From contig CAWIBS010000009.1 of NCBI GenBank assembly GCA_963834365.1, positions 1 through 64,000 on the forward strand: 64,000 nt of DNA, in the 5' to 3' direction. Shown piece by piece: positions 1 through 8,978 of the stretch. This DNA comes from CAWJAP01 sp963834365 (GTDB lineage: Bacteria > Acidobacteriota > Vicinamibacteria > Vicinamibacterales > Vicinamibacteraceae). How positions within the stretch are numbered: the first letter of the stretch is position 1; every line of letters begins with the position of its first letter. The position numbers and the translations under genes were made by a program. The notes below the pieces were generated by a model that searched no databases, had not been told where the DNA came from, and saw only the letters and a list, made by a program, of their open reading frames with translations.

Positions 1-849
1 CCGCAAACGTCGTGTAGACGGGCACGCCGAGCGCGACCGCCTCGCGGTTCATCGTCCCGCCTGCCGAGACGACGAAATCGGCGAGCGCGACCAGGCTCTG
101 CGCGTCGATGGCATGCTCCGGCACGAGGAGCGAGGGAAGGTCGCGTCCGCGCATGGCGTCGCGCTGGTCCACGGTCCGAGGAAGGACGACGGCGTGGACG
201 CGTCATCGCGCCCGAGCCGCTCGAGCACGTCGGCGAAAAGCGGGTTCCCGTGCCGGTGGTAGAGCGATACGTCGGGCGGGGTGCGGACGACGACGAGGAC
301 GCGTGCGCGGTCGAGCCCGAGGTCGTCAGGACCGAGTCGGTCCGGCTCGAAGCCATGGAGGTAGTACTCCTCCTTGAGCCCCGGGTAGCGGCGCACCTTG
401 GTCGCCGCGCTCCGAGTCGGTCGAGCCGGTCCTGCGGGATCGCGTCGGGAACGATCACGCGCCGCGCCGCGCGGCAGCCGAGCCCGTGCTGGGTGCGAGC
501 GAACTCGTAGTCGAAGGCGTATGCCGAGGGGATGCCGAGCGAGCGCGCGACGAGCGGGAGCTCGTGCGAGGCATGGGACAGCGCGAGGTCGAAGACCGCG
601 ACCCTGCGCGAAGCGCCTGAGCGCGCGCAGGCGACCGGCCATCGCGCGCGCCTTCCCGCCGCGCCGGCGCCGCCGTGGCGGCGGGCCGACGACCTCGTGG
701 GGGATGCCGTGCAGCTCCAGCAGCTCCATCGTCTGCGCGTACTCGCGCGTCGTCACCTCGACGTCGTGACCGCGCTCGCGGAGGAGCGCGATCAGCGGCC
801 GGAAGAACGGCACCTGCGGCGAGTTCGAGATGTCGATCCAGACGCGCAC
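1..849 (-). CDS. DUF354 family protein (3' end off the window)
   Basis: The reading starts at a GTG (849) and gives MRVWIDISNSPQVPFFRPL, the typical opening of DUF354 proteins, a glycosyltransferase-like family of unknown substrate found in archaea and bacteria. Reading across three frames recovers further family segments: KVRRYPGLKEEYYLHGF, VLVVVRTPPDVSLYHR and, at the left edge, SAGGTMNREAVALG, the GT-B-like C-terminal nucleotide-sugar site. At least two single-base shifts break the frame. The gene runs leftward and its last codons lie beyond base 1. It is divergent from the LysR gene at 887, with 37 bases between starts. Family assignment is firm; the reaction is unknown. Confidence 0.75.
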
Positions 850-873
850 GGCCGTGACCCTAGCCGCTCACGG

Positions 874-888
874 ATAAGCTTCGCTTAT
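874..888. promoter_or_regulatory. LysR-type operator overlapping the lysR start codon
   Basis: ATAAGC-TTC-GCTTAT is a perfect 6-bp inverted repeat with a 3-base centre and contains T-N11-A, the classic LysR-family recognition pattern. It lies in the divergent gap between the DUF354 gene and the LysR gene, and its right arm covers the A and T of the ATG at 887. This suggests autoregulation and possibly control of the divergent gene. The site is seen directly; binding is inferred. Confidence 0.6.
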
Positions 889-1786
889 GGACACGCGCCA
901 ACTTGCTGCGTTCTGCGCGGTCGTCGAGCGCCGGAGCTTCTCCCAGGCGGCCGACCGGCTCGGCGTCACGCAGCCGGCCGTGTCGCTGCAGGTGCGCGCG
1001 CTCGAGAAGCGGCTCGGCACGCAGCTCCTCGACCGCTCGGGGCGTCGCGTCGAGCCGACCGAGGCGGGCTGGCGGCTCTATCGCGGCGCGCAGCGGATGC
1101 TCGCGCTCGAGGACCAGCTCGTGGCGGAGGTCGCGGCGTCCGGCGAGGGCGAGCTCGCAGGCGACCTCGTGCTCGGCGCCTCGACCGGGCCCGGCGGCCG
1201 TCGTCGTTCCGGTCGTGCTCGGCGAGTTCCAGCGCCAGAACTCCGGACGTCCGCGTGTTCCTCACCGTCTCCGACACGCACTCGGTCGTCGAGCGCGTCG
1301 CGGCGCGCGAGCTCGAGCTCGGGATCGTCGGCGCGGCGCGACGCCATCGCGGCGTTCGCTTCGAGCCGTTCTTCTCCGACGAGGTGATCCTCGTCTGCCC
1401 GCCCGGGCCATCGCTTCGCGGGTCGGACGGTGACGCTCGACGAGCTCCGCGAGGAGCCGCTGATCCTCATGCAGGAGGGCGCGGGCGTCAGGCAGATCGT
1501 GGAGGACGCGCTGCGCCGCCAGGGGATCCGGCTCCGCGATCTCGACGTCCGGCTCGAGCTCGGCCTCCAGGAGTCCGTTCGCCGTGCGGTCGAGGCGGGG
1601 TACGGCGTGACGTTCATCTCGCGCACGGCGGTCGAGTCCGACCTCGCGGCGGCCGTCTCGCCGAGTCGCGGGTCGAGGGGCTCGAGGCGACGCGTGAGAT
1701 CTCGCTCGCGTCGGCGACGGGACGGGCACGCACGCGTGTCGCCGACGCGTTCGTCGACGTTCGCGCGAGAGCGGCTGTCCTCGTGA
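887..1786 (+). CDS. LysR family transcriptional regulator
   Basis: The N-terminal helix-turn-helix is complete (residues 1-60: AAFCAVVERRSFSQAADRLG, then TQPAVSLQVRALEKRLG), followed by an effector-binding domain readable across three frames (VRVFLTVSDTHSVVERVA; LELGIVGA; VILVCPPG; LILMQEGAGVRQIVEDALR; VEAGYGVTFISRTAVESDLA). Total length is near the usual 300 aa. Shifts near 1195, 1245, 1410 and 1665 break the frame. The stop at 1784-1786 overlaps the GTG start of the following dehydrogenase-like gene (GTGA), so the two are probably co-transcribed. The CysB/CbbR-like effector fold fits a regulator of the adjacent enzyme, but the ligand is unknown. Confidence 0.8.
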
Positions 1787-2749
1787 TCGTTCGCTGGGGG
1801 CTCGGACGCGCTCGGGCCGCTGCTCGCCGAGCTCGGCATCGAGCGGCCGCTGCTCGTCACGAGCGCGCGCTTCGCGGATCTCGATCTCCCGGTCGCGAGC
1901 CGCTTCACCGGCGTCCGGCGCCACGCGCCGCTCGACGTCGTCGCGGCGGCGACGGACGCGGCGGCGAGACGCGGACGGCCTCGTCGCGCGTCGGCGGCGG
2001 CAGCGCGATCGACACGGCGAAGGCGGTCTCGGCGGCGACCGGGCTCCCGCTCGTCGCGGTGCCGACGACGTACGCGGGGTCGGAGTGGACGCCGTACTTC
2101 GGCATGCGAGACGAGGCGCGGCGCGCGAAGACGGGCGGGTCGGGCGCGAACACCGTCGCGGTCGTCTACGAGCCGGCGCTGACGCTCGACCTTCCGCGCG
2201 ACGAGTCGGTCGGCACGGCGATGAACGCGCTCGCCCACTGCGCCGAGGCGCTCTACGCCGGCCCGTGCGAGGACGCGTCGATCGGCGCGCGAGCTGATCG
2301 CGACGTGGCTTCCGGCGGTCGTCGGCCGACGGGAGCGACCTCGAGGCGCGGACGAGGCTGCTCGAGGGCGCGATGCACGCGGGCATGGCGCTCGCCGAGC
2401 GCGGGCTCTTCCTCGCCCACGCGATGGCGCAGGCGCTCGGCGGTCGCTACGGCGTCTCGCACGGCGCGATGAACGCGCTCTGTCTCGCGCCGGCGCTCCG
2501 CTTCAACGAGCCGGTCGTGCCGGACGCGATCGCGGCTCTCGCGAGCGCGCTGGGCGTCGACCGATGCGCCGCGCACGCGTCGAGGAGCTCGCGCGGCTCG
2601 GCGGCTTCGAGCGCCTGCGCGACTTCGGAATCCCGGAGGACGAGCTCGCCGAGGTCGCCGCGGAGACCGCGCAGCGCCCGGCGCACGCTCGAACCCGCGG
2701 CCCGCGACGCGCGGAGGACATCGAGGCGCTCCTCCGCTCGATCTGGTGA
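1783..2749 (+). CDS. Maleylacetate reductase-like iron-containing alcohol dehydrogenase
   Basis: The reconstructed protein (about 320 aa) has the dehydroquinate-synthase/Fe-ADH fold signature: GGGSAIDTAKAVSAATGLPL (NAD-binding glycine loop), then VPTTYAGSEWTPYFGMRD and NALAHCAEALY, typical of maleylacetate reductases. The C-terminal helical domain includes HAMAQALGGRYGVSHGAMNA and continues past 2500. Maleylacetate reductase converts maleylacetate to 3-oxoadipate in catabolism of hydroxylated or chlorinated aromatics. No ring-cleavage dioxygenase is adjacent, so the substrate could be another keto-acid. The GTG start at 1783 overlaps the lysR stop. Frameshifts occur near 1810, 1960, 2290, 2330 and 2560. 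Confidence 0.7.
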
Positions 2750-2789
2750 GTCGTTGACGAATCGCGCGTCGCGGGCGGACGATGTAGGC

Positions 2790-3208
2790 ATGGCAGTCGA
2801 GTACGCCGGGATCCTCGCCGCGGTCGCGCTGATGGCGGCGACGCTCACCGGCGCGTACGGCCAGACCGTCACGGCGGTCTTCGCGTCGGGCACCGCCGGC
2901 GTCGCGGCGGTGGCCAAGGCTGCGAAGGCGCAGAAGGTCTCCGCGGCCGGCGCGAAGGCGGCCTACAAGCGCGCGCCGTACAAGAAGCCGCGCCCTGAAG
3001 TACCTCTACGCGCTCGGCTGGATCGGCGGGACGAAGAACGCCGGGCAGTGCGGGCTCACGCTCCTCGGGCAGGACGCCGCGAAGGAGCAGGCAGCGCGAG
3101 AGATGCGCGCGAACAGCGAAGCTCGTGGCGCAGCTCAGGAAGCGAGGCGATCAGCGTCTCGGCGGCCGCGAACGCGTGACCAAGGGCGTCGTCTCGGCCT
3201 GCGCGTAG
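2790..3208 (+). CDS. Small membrane-anchored hypothetical protein
   Basis: I do not recognise a family. The ATG at 2790 opens a hydrophobic N-terminus (residues 4-45, Ala/Val-rich, one or two membrane segments), then a Lys/Ala-rich stretch (KAAKAQKVSAAGAKAAYKRA) and a basic C-terminus ending VTKGVVSACA. One or two single-base shifts near 2995 and 3115 break the frame. It sits alone between the maleylacetate-reductase-like gene and the convergent CBS gene. Confidence 0.45.
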
Positions 3209-3301
3209 AGCGCGGCGCAGGTGACGCCGCGACGCGGCCGCGAAGCGGCCGCCTTAGGATCCTGGCGCGATCGGAATCCGCGCTAGCGGTTCCGGTCTGC
3301 G

Positions 3302-3679
3302 CTAGTCCGGGCGGCGCCGGCCGCCCATGATGCGGCGGAGGCTGACGATCCCGAGGATCGTGTCGCCGTCCACGACCGGCAGGTGCCGGAAGCCCTTGTC
3401 GAGCATGATCTTCGACGCCTCCTCGAACGTCGTGTCCGGCGGCGCCGTGATCGGGTTCTCCGTCATCCACTGACGCACGCGGGCGTCGCTCGTGTGCACG
3501 CGGGCGGCCATCGCGCGCAGCATGTCGCGCTCGGTGAGGACGCCGATGAGGCGGCCGAAGTCCTTCACGACGACGGCGCCGACGTTCTGCGCGCTCATCC
3601 GCTCGGCGACCTCGCCGAGCGTGTCCTCGGGAGCGACGGTGATGAACGTCGGCTTGACGATCTCGCCCAGGGTGCCCAT
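3302..3679 (-). CDS. Tandem CBS-domain protein
   Basis: An uninterrupted 125-aa frame begins MGTLGEIVKPTFITVAPEDT. It holds two CBS motifs: residues 8-60 (VGAVVVKDFGRLIGVLTERD) and 72-120 (GFRHLPVVDGDTILGIVSLR). Stand-alone CBS pairs bind adenosine nucleotides and act as small energy sensors. It is one of the few genes in the left 40 kb with no frameshift. Both neighbours point elsewhere, so it looks monocistronic. Confidence 0.85.
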   Translation of the reverse strand: MGTLGEIVKPTFITVAPEDTLGEVAERMSAQNVGAVVVKDFGRLIGVLTERDMLRAMAARVHTSDARVRQWMTENPITAPPDTTFEEASKIMLDKGFRHLPVVDGDTILGIVSLRRIMGGRRRPD

Positions 3680-3794
3680 GAGCGGGGGAGTCTAACCGCT
3701 CGTTCGCTCGTGCCTCGCCGCTCGTGTCGATCCGGTGATCATCCGATAACGAGAAGTAATGACAGGAATAAGGATCTGCGCTAGCATCCCGCCC

Positions 3795-5027
3795 ATGCGC
3801 GACGGCGCCTCCTTCGACGTGCTCGTCATCGGCAGCGGCGCTGCCGGGCTCGCGGCCGCCGTCTCGGCCGAGCGCGCAGGCGCGCGCGTCGGCCTCGCGA
3901 CGAAGACGACGCTGCAGGCGTGCAACTCGGCGAAGGCGCAGGGCGGGATCCAGGCCGCGTTCGGCGAGGACGACTCGCCCGAGATCCACGCCGAGGACGT
4001 CATGCGCAGCTCGCACGACACGGCGAACCGACGGCTCGTCGAGGTGCTGACGAGCGAGGCGCCGTCGGCGATCCACTGGCTCGAGGAGCTCGGCGTCGAG
4101 TTCACCGCAGGTCCGGCTCGAACGGCAGGCCATCGAGCGCGGTGGCTACCGGCTCGCGCGCTGCGGCGGAGCGACGCGGCACCGACTGCTCCAGGTCGGC
4201 GACCGAACCGGCCACGCGATCACGAAGGCGCTGCGCGAGACGTACGAGGCGGGCGGCGGCGCCGAGCTCCCGCACCACGCGCTGCGCGCGCTCGCGCCGT
4301 CGCGAGAGCGGCTGGGTCGCGTCCTTCGACACGAAGGAGGGACGCGCCGAGGTCGAAGCCGGCGCCGTCGTGCTCGCGGCCGGCGGGCGCTGCTTCGCGG
4401 AGGCCGGAGACGCGCGGCGAGCTCTCGACGAACCACCCGAACGCGACCGGCGAGGTGACGCGGATCGCGATGGACGCCGGCGCGGAGACGCGCGACCTCG
4501 ACGCGCTCCAGTACCACCCGAACGGCGGCGCGTGGCCGTCGACGATGCAGGGCTACTCGATCCCGGAGACGACACGCGCGTACGGCGCCGTGCTGCGGAA
4601 CGCCGACGGCGAGGAGTTCACCGACTCGCTCGGCCCGCGCGACGCCGTCTCCGCGGCGATCGTCGACGAGGTCGAGAAGGGCAAGGGCGTGCAGACGCCC
4701 GACGGACGCCCCGCGGTCTGGCTCGACACGACGCGCATCTCGCCCGAGGACGCCGAGATCTCGCTCCCCTACATGCTCCGCCGCTACCGCGGCGCGGGGA
4801 TCGACCCGCTCGCCGAGCCGATCTACACCTACCCCGTCCTCCACTACCAGAACGGTGGGCTCGTGATCGACGAGCACGCGGAGACGACGCTCGAGGGCGT
4901 CTTCGCCTGCGGCGAGATCGCGGGCGGCACCCACGGAAGGAATCGCATGATGGGCAACTCGCTGCTCGAGTGCGCCGTCTTCGGCCGGCGCGCCGGCAAG
5001 GCGGCCGCAGAGAGGGCGCGCGCATGA
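3795..5027 (+). CDS. Succinate dehydrogenase/fumarate reductase/L-aspartate oxidase-type flavoprotein
   Basis: The N-terminal FAD Rossmann motif VLVIGSGAAGLAAAVSAERA (residues 9-28) is followed by the flavin-attachment-type segment NSAKAQGGIQAAFGEDDSP and the catalytic-domain segments DALQYHPNG, TRAYGAVLRNADGEEF and GTHGRNRMMGNSLLECAVFG. Length is about 410 aa, short for SdhA/FrdA and lacking an obvious C-terminal helical domain. That fits a soluble fumarate-reductase or aspartate-oxidase-like enzyme. I chose the ATG at 3795, directly before the Rossmann motif, over an upstream ATG at 3759. The stop overlaps the next gene (ATGA). Two fumarase subunits lie just downstream, suggesting fumarate chemistry. 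Frameshifts lie between 4110 and 4430. Confidence 0.75.
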   Translation: MRDGASFDVLVIGSGAAGLAAAVSAERAGARVGLATKTTLQACNSAKAQGGIQAAFGEDDSPEIHAEDVMRSSHDTANRRLVEVLTSEAPSAIHWLEELGVEFTAGPARTAGHRARWLPARALRRSDAAPTAPGRRPNRPRDHEGAARDVRGGRRRRAPAPRAARARAVARAAGSRPSTRRRDAPRSKPAPSCSRPAGAASRRPETRGELSTNHPNATGEVTRIAMDAGAETRDLDALQYHPNGGAWPSTMQGYSIPETTRAYGAVLRNADGEEFTDSLGPRDAVSAAIVDEVEKGKGVQTPDGRPAVWLDTTRISPEDAEISLPYMLRRYRGAGIDPLAEPIYTYPVLHYQNGGLVIDEHAETTLEGVFACGEIAGGTHGRNRMMGNSLLECAVFGRRAGKAAAERARA

Positions 5028-5430
5028 GCGACGCACCTCCGCAGCTCGATCCGGCGAAGGTCCAGGCGTTCGTCGCCAACGCGCACGGCGACCTCGACGT
5101 CGTCCGCTCGCTCCTCGCGGAGGAGCCGCGCTCGTCAACGCCGCCTGGGACTGGGGCGGCGGCGACTGGGAGACCGGTCTCGGCGCGGCGGCGCACATGG
5201 GCCGGCGTCAGATCGCGCTGTTCCTGCTCGAGCACGGCGCGCGGCTCGATCTGTTCGCGGCGGCGATGCTCGGCTACTTCGACATCGTCAGCGCCGTCCT
5301 CTCGGACTTCCCCGAGATGCACGACGCCCTCGGCCCGCACGGCATCCCGCTCGTCGAGCATGCGCGCGCGGGCGGCGCGGACGCGCGAGCGGTGCTCGAG
5401 CTGCTCGAGGCGACCGAGGTGCCGTCGTGA
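5024..5430 (+). CDS. Ankyrin-repeat protein
   Basis: A protein of about 135 aa with ankyrin-like helices: AFVANAHGDLDVVRSLLAEE (residues 15-34), LGAAAHMGRRQIALFLLEHG and LFAAAMLGYFDIVSAVLSD. The GARLD and AAAMLGY segments match bacterial ankyrin proteins of this size. One frameshift near 5133 breaks it. It overlaps the flavoprotein upstream (ATGA, 5024-5027) and the fumarase subunit downstream (GTGA, 5427-5430), so it belongs to the same operon. Its role in a fumarate/sulfur operon is unknown. Confidence 0.7.
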
Positions 5431-6322
5431 GCGTCGTGACGACCGATCTCGACGCGGCGGTCTCGGATGCTGCCGCGCACCTCTACGTCTGGGCGCTGAA
5501 GGACATCCCGCAGGATCTGCGCGACGCGCTCGCCGACGCGGCCGGCCGCGAGACCTCGGTCACGGGGCAGCGCGTCCTGCAGACGATCCTCCGCAACGTC
5601 ACGGTCGCCGAGGACGAGAAGAACCTCGTCTGCCAGGACACGGGCATCGCCGTCTACTACTGCAGGGTCGGCGAGCACTTCCCGCTCCATCCCGCGCGCA
5701 TCTACGCAGCGCTCAGGGAGGGCACCGAGCGCGCGACGGTCGAGCATCCGCTGCGCTCGAACACCGTGCACACGCTCACGCGCGAGAACACGGGGCCGAA
5801 CGTCGGCTACCGCGTCCCGATCGTGCACTGGGACTTCGTCCCCGACTGGGACGGCCTCGACGTGAAGTGCGTCCCGAAGGGCTCGGGCTCCGAGAACATG
5901 AGCTTCCTCAAGATGTGCGTCCCCGCCGACGGCGTGACGGGGATCAAGAAGTTCGTGCTCGAGTCGATCGTCGGCGCCGGCGGCAAGCCGTGCCCGCCGG
6001 GGATCGTCGGCGTCGGCATCGGCGGCTCGGCCGACTACGCGATGCACCTCGCGAAGGAGGCGATCGCGCGGCCGGTCGGCACGCACAACCCCGATCCGCT
6101 CGTCGCGCAGCTCGAGGGCGAGCTCAAGGACCTCCTGAACGAGACCGGCGTCGGGCCGATGGGCCTCGGCGGCGACGTGACGGTGCTCTCGGTCCACGTC
6201 GAGCACGCCGACACGCACATGACGCTCAACCCCGTCGCCGTGAACTACCAGTGCTGGGCGGCGCGCCGCGCCTCGGCGCACGTCGCGGCGGACGGCTCGG
6301 TCAGTACGAGAGGGACGCCTGA
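5427..6322 (+). CDS. Fumarate hydratase class I, alpha (N-terminal) subunit
   Basis: The sequence matches the Fe-S hydro-lyase alpha domain shared by class I fumarase and tartrate dehydratase: LVCQDTGIAVYY with the first cluster cysteine (about residue 72), SGSENMSFLKMCVPADG with the second, and GGKPCPPGIVGVGIGGSADY with the third. Together these bind the [4Fe-4S] cluster that hydrates fumarate to malate. Length is about 298 aa, as expected for a two-subunit enzyme. The GTG start at 5427 overlaps the ankyrin gene stop. One missing base near 6302 shifts the last codons; repairing it gives VQYERDA and a stop at 6320-6322 that overlaps the beta subunit start (TGATG). Confidence 0.88.
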
Positions 6323-6909
6323 TGGCCACGCACGAGGTCACGTTCCCCGTCACCGATCCGGCCGAGATCCTGAAGCTCCGCGCCGGCGACGAGGTGATCG
6401 TCCAGGGCCACATCATCGGGATCCGCGACCGCACGCAGATCCGGATCTTCGACCAGGGGATCGAGCCGCCGATGGACCTCTCCGGCGCGTTTCTCCTGCA
6501 CACGGCGCCGAACGTCCGCAAGCTCGGGCCCGGCAAGTACGAGAAGCTCTGCATCGGGACGACGACGAGCGCGCGCATGGTGCGCTTCACCGAAGGGCTC
6601 GGCTCGCAGTACGGCGTCCGCGCGATCTGCGGCAAGGGCGGCTTCCCGGACGAGGCGATCGAGCCGATGCAGCGCCTCGGGATGGTCTACTTCGCGATCG
6701 TCGGCGGGGCGGCGGCGCTCGAGACGACCCAGATCGAGGAGATCGAGGAGGTCGCCTGGGAGGAGCTCATGCCCGAGTGCCTCTGGAAGTTCCGCGTGAA
6801 GGACTTCGGCCCGCTCACGGTCGGAATCGACGCCCACGGCGGCTCGCTCTACCACGACGTCCAGAGCCGTGCCTTCGAGAAGCTGGAGGAGATCTATGCA
6901 CGCCTCTGA
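6322..6909 (+). CDS. Fumarate hydratase class I, beta (C-terminal) subunit
   Basis: A clean 195-aa frame with the swivelling beta domain of class I fumarase/tartrate dehydratase: GDEVIVQGHIIGIRD (residues 22-36), GAFLLHTAPNVRK, CIGTTTSARMVRF (substrate-binding loop), ICGKGGF and HGGSLYHDVQ. It pairs with the alpha subunit directly upstream, overlapping by one base. Its end overlaps the ComA-family gene by 14 bases, so translation is probably coupled. Confidence 0.88.
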   Translation: MATHEVTFPVTDPAEILKLRAGDEVIVQGHIIGIRDRTQIRIFDQGIEPPMDLSGAFLLHTAPNVRKLGPGKYEKLCIGTTTSARMVRFTEGLGSQYGVRAICGKGGFPDEAIEPMQRLGMVYFAIVGGAAALETTQIEEIEEVAWEELMPECLWKFRVKDFGPLTVGIDAHGGSLYHDVQSRAFEKLEEIYARL

Positions 6910-7683
6910 CGAGCACTCGTTCCTCGACATCCCGACGCGCGAGGGCAAGCCGCGCGAGCGCGGCCTCACGCACGTCATGGACAAGGGCCTGAACCTCCGC
7001 GAGATCGAGGGCCTCTTCGACACCGCGGGCGAGTACGTCGACATCGTCAAGCTCGGCTGGGGCACGAGCTACGTCACGAACAACCTCGAGAAGAAGATCG
7101 CGCTCTACCGCTCGTTCTCGACGCCGGTCGTCTGCGGCGGCACGCTCTTCGAGGCCGTCTACGGCCAGGCGCAAGATGGACGAGTTCAAGCGCTGGCTCG
7201 AGCACTTCCGCTTCTCGCACGTCGAGATCTCGGACGGCACGCTCGAGATCCCGCGCGAGCAGAAGCTCGAGCTCATCGCCGACTTCGCGCGCGACTTCGT
7301 CGTCCTCTCCGAGGTCGGCTCGAAGGACTCGGACGTGAACATCGCGCCCGTACCTCTGGGTGCAGTGGATCCGCGAGGAGCTCGACGCCGGCGCCTGGAA
7401 GGTCATCGCCGAGGGCCGCGAGGGCGGCACCGCCGGCATCTACCGGCCGACGGGCGAGCTGCGCACGGGCCTCGTCGACGAGATCGAGCACTCGATCTCG
7501 TTCCACGACCTGATCTGGGAGGCGCCGACGAAGGCCTCGCAGGCCTGGTTCGTGCGGCACTTCGGGCCCGAGGTGAACCTCGGGAACATCCCGCCCGACG
7601 AGGTCATCGCGCTCGAGACGCTCCGCCTCGGCCTGCGCGCCGACACCCTGAAGGAGGTGCTGCTTGGCCGATTCGAGCGCTGA
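6896..7683 (+). CDS. Phosphosulfolactate synthase (ComA family)
   Basis: The reconstructed protein (about 260 aa) has the TIM-barrel hallmarks of ComA: RERGLTHVMDKGL (residues 20-32), DIVKLGWGTSYVTNNLE, VVCGGTLFE, HVEISDGTLEIP and VVLSEVGSKD. The C-terminal part includes IAEGREGGTAGIY and GLVDEIEHSI. The family adds sulfite to phosphoenolpyruvate to give (2R)-3-phosphosulfolactate, the first step of coenzyme M synthesis in methanogens and of sulfolactate formation in some bacteria. It sits between fumarase and the CysH/CysC/Sat genes, so it has a nearby sulfite source. Single extra bases near 7169 and 7350 break the frame. Confidence 0.8.
7651..7657 (+). promoter_or_regulatory. Shine-Dalgarno deciding the cysH TTG start
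   Basis: AAGGAGG lies six bases before a TTG at 7664, inside the end of the ComA-family gene. The reading from TTG begins LADSSAEPAAAP and joins the main frame after removal of one base from a CCC run near 7700. This supports the rare start over the downstream ATG at 7720. Confidence 0.55.
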
Positions 7684-8374
7684 GCCCGCCGCAGCTCCCT
7701 GACCTCGACTTCGAGGCCATGACGGCCGAGGAGCTGATCTCCTGGACGCACCAGTTCTTCTGGCCGCGCGTCTGCCTCACGTGCTCGTGGCAGAAGCAGT
7801 CGTCCGTGCTCGTGCACATGGTCGCCGAGCTCGGGCTGCGCATGGACACGGTCGAGCTCGACACGCACCTCTTCTTCCGCGAGTCGTACGACACGCGCGA
7901 CGCGCTCGTCGAGCGCTACCAGCTGAAGCTCATCCAGCCCTCGATCCCGACGATCGCCGAGCAGCACCGCGCCGAGGGGCCGAACCTCTGGGAGCGCGAT
8001 CCCGACCGCTGCTGCCACATCCGCAAGGTCGAGCCGCTCGTCAAGGCGCTCCAGCCGTACGACGCCTGGATCTCCGGCATCCGCCGCGACCAGTCGCCGA
8101 GCCGCGTCGACACGCCGAAGGTGCAGTGGTCGGAGCGGTACCAGGTCTTCAAGATCCACCCGCTCGCCGACTGGGACGAGAAGCGGGTGTGGTCGTACAT
8201 CGACGTCAACGAGATACCCTCCAACCCGCTGCACGACGCGGGGTACCGCTCGATCGGCTGCATTCCGTGCACCCGCCCGACGACCCCGGACGAGGAGGAG
8301 CGCGCCGGTCGCTGGGCCGGCTCGGACAAGCTCGAGTGCGGCATTCACGAGAACACGACAACTCGAAAGGACGG
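7664..8374 (+). CDS. cysH: Phosphoadenylyl-/adenylyl-sulfate reductase
   Basis: An adenine-nucleotide alpha-hydrolase fold with CLTCSWQKQSSVLVHMVAE (PP-loop), WISGIRRDQSPSR and the catalytic tail KLECGIH. The cysteine pairs DRCCHIRK and GCIPC, besides the ECGIH cysteine, are the [4Fe-4S] ligands of the assimilatory APS reductase type, so APS is the likely preferred substrate even though an APS kinase follows. The reaction reduces activated sulfate to sulfite. The frame is open into the next gene with no stop (see CysC), so the 3' boundary is uncertain. The TTG start with a strong Shine-Dalgarno overlaps the ComA-family gene. Confidence 0.88.
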
Positions 8375-8978
8375 CATGAGTCAGCACATCTACGCGCACG
8401 AGCATCCCGAGTCGGAGACCGACCGCGGCGGAGGCTTCACCCTCTGGTTCACGGGCCTCTCGGGCTCGGGCAAGACGACGATCGCGCACCACGTCGGCCC
8501 GGAGATGGACCGGCGCGGGCTCGTCGTCGAGTACCTCGACGGCGACACCGTTCGCACGCACCTCTCGAAGGGCCTCGGCTTCTCGAAGGAGGACCGCGAC
8601 GCCCACGTCGAGCGGCTCGGCTGGGTCGCCTCGCGCATCACGCGCCACGGCGGCGCGGTCATCGTCGCCGCGATCTCCCCGTACGAGCAGGCGCGCAAGA
8701 ACGCGCGCGCCCTGGTCGAGGAGCACGGCCCGTTCGTCGAGATCCACGTCCGCACGTCGCTCGACGAGTGCGCGCGCCGCGACGTCAACGGCCTCTACGC
8801 GAAGGCGTTCGCCGGCGAGATCAAGGGCTTCACGGGCGTCGACGACCCGTACGAGGCGCCGGCCGAACGCGGAGATCGTCGTCGACACGGAGGGCCTCGA
8901 GCCGGAGGAGTCCGCCGCGCATCGTGATCGCGCAAGCTCGAGGAGCTCGGGCTCGTGCCCGCGAAGGTGACGGCGTGA
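8375..8978 (+). CDS. cysC: Adenylyl-sulfate kinase
   Basis: It has the P-loop GLSGSGKTTIAHHV, then YLDGDTVRTHLSKGLGFSKEDRD split by a few residues, AISPYEQARK and GEIKGFTGVDDPYEAP, all diagnostic of APS kinase, which makes PAPS from APS. In the sequence as given it is in frame with CysH, joined by about eight residues. An AAAGGA lies seven bases before the ATG at 8375, and a TGA overlaps that ATG in another frame, so I prefer two genes with an indel hiding the CysH stop. Extra bases near 8868, 8917 and 8932 shift the C-terminus. The stop overlaps the Sat start (GTGA). Confidence 0.85.

Noticed and set aside
532..2472. A 646-codon open frame on the plus strand
   Set aside because: It crosses the divergent DUF354/LysR junction and reads out of frame through several genes. 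It is a by-product of high GC and frameshifts; the protein is Arg-rich and matches nothing.
5427..6322. Programmed ribosomal frameshifting in operon genes
   Set aside because: No slippery heptamers recur at the shift points, and the shifts fall at unrelated places in each gene.
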